From the NCBI GenBank assembly GCA_029948255.1, contig JALIZF010001485.1:1-64000 (forward strand): a stretch of DNA of 64,000 bases, read 5' to 3'. Made by a program: the position numbers and the translations under genes. The notes below the pieces were generated by a model, which saw only the letters and a list, made by a program, of their open reading frames with translations, was not told where the DNA came from and searched no databases. Each line of letters opens with the position of its first letter. Position 1 is the stretch's first letter. This DNA comes from Telmatactis stephensoni. Its lineage: Eukaryota; Cnidaria; Anthozoa; Actiniaria; Isophelliidae. Positions 1 through 10,170 of the stretch are shown here, piece after piece.

Positions 1-302
1 CCATTTGATCCCTGAGCCCTGGCCTCTGATCCCTGATCCTGGCCATAATTTGGGGCTTGATCCCTGATCCCATATACCATGTTATGAGCCTGTAAAGGAC
101 ATGGCGTTTTCAACAGTCAGTTATACAGAAATCGGGAATCGTTGAAGTGTCAACGTTAACATTTGGGGTTCCTGTGGTAGCCCTTTTCCTGGAACAGCTT
201 CAGCTTGAACTGAGCACGAACTAATCAAAACATTCACTTGAAGCAATATTTTGCTGTGTTTTCACAGGGTTCCTGCATCATTTTTCTTCTAATGTTTCAA
301 AA
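1..302 (+). other. upstream region and 5' UTR of the short CLCC1 copy
   Basis: The first part is a short run of repeated CTGATCC-like words (about 10-70). From about 160 the sequence matches the region just upstream of the intact CLCC1 start (about 5010-5150): both have a T-rich tract ending in CAG, then a GGTTC-TGCATCAT stretch leading to the start codon. I read this as a shared leader with a 5'-UTR splice acceptor near 266. No coding sequence is seen. Confidence 0.4.
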
Positions 303-3300
303 ATGAGGTATTGCATTCTTCTGCTGTTTCTTTTGCATTTATTTGCCTCAGTAAAATGCGATGACATCGATGAAGAAATGGTGTACACTGACGCCAAGTC
401 AACGAGTGACTGGATTGATCCACACATCATGGTCGACGAAGAATACTCCACGAAAACAATTACAAAGGTATAAAGTTTAATCTAGATGGAACATTATGTT
501 TTCTGATAAAATGTTGATCTAATAACTGTACAATCATGTCCGAGCCATTACATATAAGTTACAACAAAGAATATGATTCTTGAAGAAACCTAATGGACAG
601 CTATGTGACATTTGACATTTTTTTTATTTACGCAAATATAATTAGGTAATAATTTACTTATGCGGCTATAAGAGAAAGAATATTGATTACTAATTTCAAA
701 TAAATAAATAAATAAGTAGATAAATACAAAATATGAATGAATGAATGAATGAATGAATGAATGAATGAATGAATGAATGAATGAATGAATGAATGAATGA
801 ATGAATGAATGAATGAATGAATGAATGCATGAATGAATGAATGAATGAATGAATGAATGAATGAATGAATGAATGAATGAATGCATGAATGAATGAATTA
901 ATGAATGAATGAATAAATAATAATAATAATAATAATAATATATTTACAGAGGAAGTCCCTATCACCTTAAAGTGCTTTTCAAGAGAGTCCTCATACAATA
1001 TATACATTTTAAAAACTAAAAAACTAAATAAAAAAATAAATAAATAAATTTAAAAAAAAAATCCAAAATCCACAATAAATGAAACGCGTACGTGTGACAG
1101 CCAAAGTAGCTTAAACTTTCGAGTTGGCTGCCACCTTGAAATACAAATTGAATATTGAGTAGTAACGTAGTACGGCTAATATGGCTAGAATAAATAAAGT
1201 AGCATTTAGAAATACTTAATATATATGTGCTACTCGTAATAATTATATTCATAATGATTATAAACTATGGAACTTTCCACAAACCGTTTATCCCTATCGC
1301 TGATAAGTATCGTGCATGGGGTATGCTAGACTGAGGCTGGGACAATAGGAACGGTTTTCCGGCGTCTGTGAAGCCAATCAAATGCCGAGAAAAAAAAGCC
1401 GAAAGTGTTCTTTTTTCATGTACCTTCTCGATCTGAAGAGAACTTGAATTATACTTATTTGGAGTTTTTAAAATACAATTTTGAATAATACTACGTGGAG
1501 CTACTATAAGAGAAGAAATTCATGGATATCTCTAAGGGACATACAGCTTGCTTGTCAGAAAATTATTTACGCTTTTTGAAGCTCGATCGCGTTCTGTTTT
1601 GAAAATGCCTCAAAAATTAAACGTCGTACAATCGAAAAGTTCTTTCAGCCGGACTCAACAAAAAGAGATACACTAGTGACCCGAATGAAGGCGAAGAAGA
1701 CTCAAGTGAGGCTATATACACCAGCTGTAACTGATGAAGACTGTATCATGGTAGAGATTCGTAGCATTGTCACTGCTAGAAGAAGTTCATAAGCTTTATT
1801 TAAGATCATTCTAAACATTGCCAGCGCAGGGGCGTAGCGCCCTGTACGCCATTACGCACGTGCGTAAATAAAAATTTGAAAACAATCTAAATAATAAAAA
1901 AACTAAATAAACAAATAGATGAAAAAAGATGGAATTAAAGTTGGTCGAAACATATTTCGCGTAAATGTAGCTAGAGAATATCATTTTCTCAAAATACAAA
2001 TTTGCAAAAACTTAAGATCAACACGGCTTTTAAGAAATTGTGCGTACCTCTGAGAAACTCCTCGCTACGCCCCTGCAGTGATATCTGCCACTTCTCAACA
2101 TGCACACGTTTAATTTTCTGCCCCGCGACGACTAAAAATCTACCTAAGAAGTACGATGATAACTTAATAACTGTCCACTTTTGTACTGTCACAATCAAGG
2201 GAAATTTTTTTCAATAGCGAGTAATAATGGCTAAAAGTGCGCCCAAAAGCTAGCCCGTTCGTTCAAGATTTAATTTAAATATTCGTATTGGATTAACACT
2301 CAAATCTGTTTTTTATCAGTTAGGAATTGATTAGTACTAAGTTTAATACAGTCTTTTGAATTGAACAAAGTTGTTATCCTGTATTTTTATTCAGATTTAG
2401 CAATTCTCAAGCTAAATGTAAAGAATTATATGCCAGCTGAGCGAAAGAAGGCCTAATGAAAACTCATTTTCGATTCATGAAATTTTCACTTTGGATTAAC
2501 ACTTATATTCTACTTTATTGATCAAAACCACGTACAAATAACCTAAATGTTCTGAAAATGTGATAACTTCGGCTTTGTACATAGTGGAAAATATGAAAAT
2601 ATTTTTGGCAAAAAATCGGGAATATATTCCTTTATACAACAACATCCTTGGAATTCTCACATGGACCATATTTTCACCTTTAGAACCGCTGTATTCACTC
2701 ATCAAGTAGTAAATAATAAGGAAAAAAGGACCAGAAGTGTTTGTGGGTATCCACAACCATCGAATTCACATTAATATAAAACAATACTTCATAGGTAGGT
2801 CTTTTATAGGCACTACAGAAATATTCAGCCAATCAGAACACCTGTAAGATTCGTGATGTCATCTGTGCATGTCTACTGTAATAGTGTACACTCAGTCCTC
2901 ATCCAATCAGAGTGTGAGTATATTTTTATTTTATAATATATTAGTATTAACTTCAGTATCTTGATGTTATTTTTAGGCCGTCTTCGATACAATTACTAGA
3001 TTTATTGCTGAGCCTCTTGAACACATTGCTAATAAAACAAGCAAGAGTTTCCGTGCTTTTTTCCAACATCTTCCTTGGCAATGGCAGCCAATTATGTTTC
3101 TTGGTTGTCCAATAGCTGTCATTATGTGCCTAATTCTCTTAAGTGCAATAAAAAGAAAGATGCAACGAAACGTTGCCATGCAGAATGCTGAACCACAAGC
3201 AACTGAGAATGTCAGAGATGACAACGACAGACATGCAGTCCAGGCAGTTAATGACAGATCGCAAGAACAAAATGGTCAACCGAGAAAAATGAGGTGTCAA

Positions 3301-3513
3301 GAACAAGACGAAAGAGAAATCAAAGATTGTTTTCTTCGGCAAAGACCTGTAGCTGTTGAACACCAAGATGGTTGGGAAGTCAGTGTTCCACCTGGAGCTA
3401 GTGCTATTGCAGAAGAAAGACCACTGAGACACCCTGTTCAAACCTCAGACCCTGACCAAGTCAAGGAAGTAAATCATACATTCCCATCTAATCTGTATAA
3501 TGAAAAATGTTGA
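303..3513 (+). CDS. internally deleted CLCC1-like paralogue (possible pseudogene)
   Basis: Two exons match the first and last exons of the intact CLCC1 gene downstream. Exon 1 is 303-467: a signal-peptide-like start, then the DWIDPHIMVDEE segment, nearly identical to the intact copy. It ends ACAAAG|GTATAA. The last exon is 2977-3513, after TTTTTAG, and keeps the FIAEPLEHIA and HLPWQWQPIMFLG motifs and one membrane span. The middle exon of the intact gene (238 residues, membrane spans 1-2 and the conserved luminal cysteines) is absent. Both junctions are phase 0, so splicing 1 to 3 gives an open 233-residue protein. Relative to the intact last exon there are in-frame deletions (about 29 residues after LLSAI and several smaller ones) yet no stop. 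It could be a young pseudogene or a short secreted or ER-anchored variant. Start choice follows the intact gene. Confidence 0.6.
734..940. repeat. (GAAT)n microsatellite followed by (TAA)n
   Basis: About 180 bases of GAAT tetranucleotide with a few GCAT interruptions, then a short AAT tract, inside the intron of the short CLCC1 copy. Long HSFIHSF-type open frames here are artefacts of the repeat. Confidence 0.95.
1827..2075. mobile_element. non-autonomous hAT-type MITE, 249 bp
   Basis: The termini are inverted: CAGGGGCGTAGCG on the left and CGCTACGCCCCTG on the right. Flanks CAGCG and CAGTG look like a 5-bp target duplication with one change. The terminus resembles that of the autonomous hAT at 41193-45372 (CAGGGGCGGATCC), which also has a 5-bp duplication, so that family could mobilise this one. 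It lies in the intron of the short CLCC1 copy. Confidence 0.75.
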
Positions 3514-3597
3514 ATACTGGTATTCGAACACGTGCACTTTTATTACTGCATGCGGTTTTCGGTATTCTGCGAGAGACCATGCATAATACGTAGAAAC

Positions 3598-3740
3598 CAA
3601 GAGACCATAATATAGTATTATGGTCTCTTGTAGAAACTCAGTATCGATGTCTGTGCGATGTTCGTGGCAGCTTAGGCTATTTTTGTAGTACGTAACTTCG
3701 CCGGGCCGTCGCGCGCGCAAGGCCCCGAGTTCAGACGTCG
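3598..3740. mobile_element. fragment of the CAAGAGACC palindromic MITE
   Basis: The two ends of the MITE that is complete at 60501-60777 are fused here into a 33-bp palindrome (3598-3630, CAAGAGACC...GGTCTCTTG), followed by about 100 bases of the family's internal sequence (CAGTATCGATGTCTGTGCGATG and a GCGCGCGCAAGG motif). It lies just after the short CLCC1 copy. Confidence 0.65.
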
Positions 3741-5152
3741 AACTTTTGCCGTGTCGAATCTAATAGTTGTATTTTGTAGATGAGAAGTGCGACTTCTGAA
3801 CCAAATGAATTTGACAAATTTGATTCAAACTGAATTGTTCAATTTGATACTTAATCAAATCTGTCAAATACAATAGATTGAGAAAGAGACTGAAGAGTAC
3901 TTTTTTGATTCAATAAATGATCAGATCGGACCAACCATAACGATTACACACGTTGCTTTGGAGACAATGCTTGACTTTTAATTAGTTGCACACGCTATTG
4001 TTCTATATGTCTAGATCAATCTGTTTTTCTTTTTAGGATTGATTGGTCTATGTAATAAATATGAAATAATCATGAAGCCAGTTAAAGTGTGGAGCAACGA
4101 TAGATAAAGAAAATATGTCGTTGTATATATGATCATTACGAAGACTTCTCACGAAAGGCGGTATCAATAAATTTATAGTGTGCATTTAAATAATTTATTT
4201 TTGTTATATTATTATTATTATATTTGTTATACTTTTTGGAATGCTAATCCAGAATCCAGAATGCTAATCTAGACTTATTACAGGTGTTCTCAGTGTTCTT
4301 ACTTTCCTTAGTGTTCTTATTCAGGTTTTCTCAGTCTGACTGGTTAAATATAGCTTATGAAGTTTGAGATAACTTGTTTTTTTATTTGGCCTTATGGGGT
4401 AGGGGATTTGATGTTCATTCTTGCACCACTATGTGGGGTATTTACCAACACTTGTACAGCCCGTTTTTCAAATGCCCCACCAATCTCCACCCCGTCCCCA
4501 GTTGGGGGTGGGATGGGGGGGGGGGGGGGGGTTTACTTTGACTAGTGCATATTATTATGGTTAATTTTATTAGCATGATATCTGATTTACTTGTAAGAGT
4601 AGAAAGAGCTAATAAAAATGTCTGTCTGTCTGTCTGTCTGTCATAAAGGTAAGGGGAGTGCCACGGGAAGTCCATCAAAATTTGCTGCGCGACACGTGAT
4701 AACTAACCCAATCCCACCAACCCATTCAACCTTGCTACGACTACTGTTCAGGCTTTTCCTGCCCTACAAGGTATAGATATAGAAAAGAAACAAGAAGATC
4801 ATTGGTGGTCGTGGCTCGGTGGATTGTTTGAAGATTTTTAGCAAAGATGGTTTCGAACTTCTAAAACGTTCACCAAATAGAAACGCCCTTGCAACCGTAT
4901 TTCTTCTAGTGATGGCTGATTTTGAATCGGAGTCATAGCCGTCAAGCCAACCATAGGGCCCCTGCCCAATTTTTCTGGGATCCCTGTGTCCAAATCTGCA
5001 AGCTAAAATTTGGGATTCCTGTGGTAGCCTCCATTTCCTGGAACTACTGTGCACAACAATTTTGCAAAACATTCACTTGAAACGACTTGAAACAATATTT
5101 TTGCTCTGTTTTTTCAGGGTTCTTGCATCATTTCTCTTCTATCGTTTTAAAA
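3741..5152. other. intergenic, AT-rich, with two short simple repeats
   Basis: No convincing gene was seen. The stretch holds a 17-base poly-G run (about 4515-4531) and a (TGTC)n tract at about 4619-4642. The last 150 bases match the leader upstream of the short CLCC1 copy and include a T-rich tract ending CAG at 5117, a likely 5'-UTR splice acceptor for CLCC1. Confidence 0.6.
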
Positions 5153-8100
5153 ATGAAATGTTGCGTTCTTTTGCTGTTTCTTTTGCATTTATTTGCCTCA
5201 GTAAAATGCGATGACATCGATGAAGAAATGGTGTACACTGACGCCAAGTCAACGAGTGACTGGATTGATCCACACAGAATGGTCGACGAAGAATACTCCA
5301 CGAAAACAATTACAAAGGTATAAAGTTTAATCTAGATGGAACATTATGTTTTCTGATAAAATGTTGATGTAATAACATGTACAGAACAATCATCCCCTAG
5401 CCAATATTTGGCATGTAAATTATAATGATCCCAATTATGTTAATTCGAATTAACATAATTGGGATCATTGATATTAACACTAATGGCCAAGTCACTTGTA
5501 TATTTTGATCTTTTGAAAATGACAAAAATTCTAAATTTCACTGCTATACCCTAGCAATATTTTGTATTCTTGCCGTTTTCAAATGAGGAAGTTCCTAGTG
5601 TTTTTCTTAAGAAATTTTGTGATAAGAGTCGATTCCATTAATTATCAACATGCACAGAAAATCATTCTTAGGGACACTTCAACGAATAGCTTCGTGTTCT
5701 TTAATGATAATTTATATGATTAAATAACTGATTGCAATTTTTTCTTGTGTAGAATTCTGGTGATAGTACTGCACTACAGCAGGATCAAGGAAACAAACAC
5801 TCCACACAAAATGTGCTTCATGCAAAGTCTGGCCTTGAAAACTATTTAGCCAAAGCTCCAACGAAAGTAATACAAGCATGTGATTACCCTCACCTCAAGC
5901 ATCTAGTTCGTGTACTGCTAGAAGCTACCAGTGATATTAATCCATATACTGAGATTAAACTGTCTCCTGAGAACCGAGAAATCCTTAAAAGATTCTTGGA
6001 TGATAAGGCCAACATTCACGACCTCACAGAAATCTTGATAGAAAATGTTACAAACAAGACATGGACAGATTCCTTGAAGGAGAACTATTTTCACTCCATA
6101 ATGGAGCACTTTGGTGTTGTTAACTTAGTTCTTGTTGTGATCTTAATGTTACTGATGGCTATGGTGATCATTTTTGAAATGAAAACAAGATTGACAGCTC
6201 GTCAGCAGTTCATCTATCTCCTGATAGTGACTTTTGTTGCAAGCATTCCTTGGGAATGGTGTAGGCTTTACAAGAAGGAGTTTGCTTCTAAACAAAGTAT
6301 GATGATGAAGAATTTAGAGAAGCATTGTCATACTGACCATGAGCTTGGATTTACGGAGTCTGTTCGTCTGTGGTGGTTAAGCTCGTTCACATTTCAAGAC
6401 AGTTCTTGTCGTAAATACCAAGAGTCTTTGTTGGTTGACCCGATATGGGAAGTCCCACCATCAATGGTATTCTTTAAGACTGAAGCCTGAGTTACAAGAC
6501 AATTTTTTAATGGCATGGAACCCTCAGTTCTGGGCATGCAGGTCCATAATTTTTGGCATGGCACCCACAATTGAAGGGTTTCTTGTGAAAGTGACCTAAG
6601 TGACTTTTTGATGGATGTCCAGACATTGATTTATCAGCATAGGAAAGTAAATTATATCATTTTTTATCCCACACCATAGAAAATACAGCCAATCAGAAAG
6701 CAGGAAAGCTGTTGTATATTTGTATATTTGGCGGTATTCAACTGTCTCTTTCCATGATGCATTGCAGTAATTGGCTAATTTTTCTATGGTGTGGGATATA
6801 ATAGTTATACAATGGTTTCTCATGGTATACCGTGGATATCCCACTCGTCATTTGTATTTTCTTTGTATACACACTTGCCTAAAGGCTCATGTATATACTA
6901 GAAAATACAAGTGTCTCGTGGGATATTTCACGGTATTCCACTCGAAACCATTATATAACTAGACAGTATATATCATTGAATAAATATCATCAAAAAGTCA
7001 CTTAGGCCATTTTCAAATGGAACCCTTCAATTATCATTGTCTGAACAGAAAATTTGTTGGCCTTATAGAAGTGCCATACCCAAAATAATTGGTCCATGTG
7101 CCAAAACTTTGGGGTGCCATACCGTGAAAAGGTTGAAATGTAAATTGGACTTTAGATTACATACTGTGTGGTTTCCAAAATACTCATACCCCATCCCTCT
7201 AGAATTCATTGCCAATTTGCTTCCATGTAAACCTTGTAGCTTTGTTCTTCCTCTGACCCCTCCCCCCTCCCTGGGTATTTCTGATTCACTGCTTGGCTGG
7301 GTATGAATGTGGCTCTTTCCTTAGCAACAATGATATTGATATGCTAAATATCATGATCATTCTTTCTAAAGGTTATCACTTAAGAAATTCCATTTTTCCA
7401 TGCATCTCAGTACTCTAATAGATGAACAGATGATGTCAAAATGTGGTGAGGTTCATAAATTAAAGTGTGCAATGAGATGATATCAACTGAATATTCTCAC
7501 CATCGTTTGATGTCTTTTGTGCTGCTATGGAGTACAGACCCATGGAAAAATAAAATTTATTTATTTTATATAATACTCATTGAAAACTTTCAACCAATCA
7601 AAGTGCCTGTGAGATTCAATGATGTCATCTATGCATGCATACTGTAATTGCACTCAGTCCTCAACCAATCAGAGTGAGTATATTATTATTATATTATAAT
7701 CAATTATATTAACTTCAAGTATTTTTATCATATTTTTAGGCTGTCTCAGTTACAATCACTAGATTTATTGCTGAGCCTCTTGAACACATTGCCGATGCGA
7801 CAGGCAAGAGTTTCCGTGCTCTTTTCCAACATCTTCCTTGGCAATGGCAGCCAATTATGTTTCTTGGTTGTCTAATAGTTGTCATTATGTGCTTAATTCT
7901 CTTAAGTGGTATACGTATCAGCACTCCTCTCTTTCAAATTGGCCTTGGAGTGGATCCTGCCATTGCTAATGCAAGCCTTCAGCGACTGGAAAATCAAATG
8001 CATGAAATGATGCAACGAAATGTTGCCATCCAGAATGCTGAACCACAAGCAATTGAGAATGTCAGAGATGACAATGATAGACATGCTCTCGAAGAGCTTC

Positions 8101-8405
8101 TGGGTAGGGTCCAAGCAGTGAATGACAGATCAAAAGAACAATATGGTCAACTGAGAGAAATGATGCAAGCAATTAATAACAGGTCTCAAGAACAAGATGG
8201 CCAACTTGGAGAAATCAAAGAATTTCTTCTTCGACTAAGACCTGTAGCAGAGCAAGCAAGACAAGCAGAGGCTGTTGAACACCAAGATGGCTGGGAAGTT
8301 GTTCCACCTGGAGCTAGTGCTATTGCAGAAGAAAGACCACAACAGAGACACCCTGTTCAAACCTCGGACACTGACCCAGTTGAGGAAATGGAGCATACAT
8401 ACTAA
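5153..8405 (+). CDS. CLCC1: chloride channel CLIC-like protein 1 (CLCC1)
   Basis: Three coding exons: 5153-5317, 5753-6466 and 7740-8405, all phase 0 with GT-AG borders; 514 residues (human about 550). An N-terminal signal peptide is followed by DWIDP, shared with vertebrate CLCC1. Exon 2 ends in the family core: membrane spans near residues 177-198 and 206-224, then a luminal segment with two cysteines (KHCHTDHE and SSCRKYQE) and DPIWEVPPS. Exon 3 begins AVSVTITRFIAEPLEHI, has a third span near 331-350 and a charged coiled-coil tail. In vertebrates this is an ER membrane protein described as an anion channel and, more recently, as a Brl1/Brr6-like factor for nuclear pore assembly and lipid flux. 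Start: the ATG after the T-rich CAG tract, where the signal peptide begins; the upstream ATG at 5087 would cross the probable acceptor. The next gene on the same strand is NDC1. Confidence 0.93.
5424..5469. repeat. 46-bp perfect palindrome
   Basis: AATGATCCCAATTATG and its mirror complement meet at a TTCGAA centre with no loop and no mismatch over 46 bases, in CLCC1 intron 1. It could extrude as a cruciform or be a minimal foldback element. It is absent from the paralogous intron of the short copy. Confidence 0.9.
6569..7032. mobile_element. MITE with AATTGAAGGG termini, in CLCC1 intron 2
   Basis: Inverted ends AATTGAAGGGTT...AACCCTTCAATT continue inward with GACCTAAGTGAC and GTCACTTAGGCC. 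A second palindromic unit (about 6663-6806, ATCCCACACCATAGAAAA arms) is nested inside. A relative with the same arms lies at about 18663-18830 in NDC1. Confidence 0.75.
7524..7690. repeat. dispersed repeat (ACAGACCCATGGAAAAAT ... CCAATCAGAG)
   Basis: The stretch has related copies at about 2770-2940, 27313-27480, 31070-31390, 61085-61210 and 62390-62530. Shared words are GTACAGACSCA-GGAAAAAT, CCAATCAGAGCGC and ATGACGTCATCTATGC. It is a non-coding interspersed repeat of unknown class; the CLCC1 intron and the short-copy intron both carry a version. Confidence 0.5.
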
Positions 8406-9082
8406 TTCAATGGTTGTACTGAAAAATGTTGAATGTTGATATTAAATCATAGTAAGTGAGGATATAAGAATTGGATGTACAGAGAATTTTAATGAGGGAA
8501 TTGGCAGATGAATGGAAATTGTAACACCATTAAGTACTCATTAAGAAAACTAAAATAGAAATCCCCATGCACTAATAGGCATCTTCTGTAAATCAAATAC
8601 AGAATCATTTTAATTTGTTATACCATTTGATAAAAATTATATCTGATATATAATATTTGGATCTGTTCTGTATCTTGTATACAGATACTTGACTTTTGCT
8701 TATATTTGTATAAAATTATCTCAGGCAGAAGTACCACTCATATTATATAGTTTTTATGACAAATGTGGTCATTTGTCTAGACAAACTAATTAAAAGGTTT
8801 TATACTCAAAACGAATGTGAAAACAAGTTTGCCATTCAGTAGCTTGAAAATGGTAGTAAAACCTTTGGAAATAGTCATGTGACAGCCCACACAGATTTTT
8901 AAAGGTGTCTCAGAAAAACTTGGATCTGGATCTGGACCCAGGTGTGCATCCAAAAATGTAAATAAAATAAAAAGGAGTCATGATGAAGCTTCAGGTTGGG
9001 CTGGATGGGAAAATGTTTGGCTCTTGGTCATTCAGCGACTGGGCCTCAAGACAAATTTCTACCCTCCCACTCGGTCAATAAG

Positions 9083-9491
9083 TATATAACCTGGGGGTGA
9101 GTTCCTATATATAAGAGGACGGGGGTGCTCGTCGGAAATTTTGAAAATGATCCCTAAAAGGTACCAGAGTGGGAGTGGCAACAATTCATTTCTACCCCTA
9201 AAAGGTACCAATTCAAAAACAATAATGAAGAATTAAAGTAATGAAACATTTGTTATCAATGTGCTTTGAAGATTCAATTATTCAGATCATCGAAATTGTC
9301 CCTTTCATGCTTATTTTAGGTAGTTTATTTACCCCAAAACAGTCCCTAAAAGGTACCAGCTATGTCTCTGGTAGTCCACTTAAGACTGAGACACTCTAAA
9401 AGGTACCACATTGCAGATTTTGACCCCTAAAAGGTACAACGAGCATCCCCCTCCATTTGTGATCGGAGTCCCCCCACCCCGGGGTATATAA
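9083..9491. mobile_element. MITE with TATATAAC termini and CCTAAAAGGTACC internal repeats
   Basis: The ends TATATAACCTGGGGGTG and CACCCCGGGGTATATA are imperfect inverted repeats. The word CCTAAAAGGTAC occurs at least five times inside, in both half-sites. It sits between CLCC1 and NDC1; apart from this element and the NDC1 promoter I see no gene in 8406-10170. Confidence 0.6.
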
Positions 9492-10071
9492 CATGTTTGT
9501 TATAAAGCATGCAGATGTATATTTGTCTAAATATTGTATTTGTATATTGTGAGTAAGACTATAATGGATGAACGATGTAACAGATCCAATCCATCTGCAC
9601 TTGGGAATAATGGACTCTTACTGCAAATTTATGCTTGATTTTTAGGTACAAGAAAATGCTAGATCTTTGAGCTGAATATATGATAGCTTTAACTTAAAGA
9701 AAATTGTAAAGTGGCATTTAATCAATAAACAGTTTGTGAAAATGACCTCAGCATTTGAAGTGAGTCAGGGCGGTTTGTATCAACAACCACCCCCCACCCT
9801 CCCTCCCCTCCTAAAACAAAAATTAAAAATAACCCCGAGAATATTCTTAGTGAAACCAAAAAACAAAAATACAACAAAAGCATAAAAGTTAAAGTACAAT
9901 AGATCTAATGTGAGACCTGTACGATGGGGGTTTCCAGCAAAATCTCGTCTTTTTGTAAAAACAGCCTAAGTCCCAACCGGGTTTCCTGTGATTTCCCGCC
10001 AAACTCGAAATGAAGTAATGTGATTGGCCAATAATATTACCCATGACATCGCGGGGCCCGTGTACTCAATC

Positions 10072-10082
10072 CAAAATGGCGG
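10072..10082 (+). promoter_or_regulatory. YY1-like motif upstream of NDC1
   Basis: AAAATGGCGGC lies about 95 bases before the NDC1 start codon. It matches the core (ATGGCGGC) of the YY1 site that is typical near transcription starts of housekeeping genes. Its position suggests the NDC1 core promoter; the transcription start itself is not visible. Confidence 0.45.
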
Positions 10083-10170
10083 CTGATTTTGAACGTCTTG
10101 GGCACTAAAGTTCTGACAAAGAGTGAACCATTTTCCAAGCTTTCTATCAGTCTTTGTAGTTCTTTGGATC

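Noticed and set aside
590..1007. Open frames of HSFIHSF type on the minus strand
   Set aside because: Translation of the GAAT microsatellite.
5087..5152. Longer CLCC1 start at 5087
   Set aside because: The extra 22 residues cross a T-rich CAG acceptor and precede a perfectly placed signal peptide at 5153; the paralogue has no equivalent upstream Met in frame.
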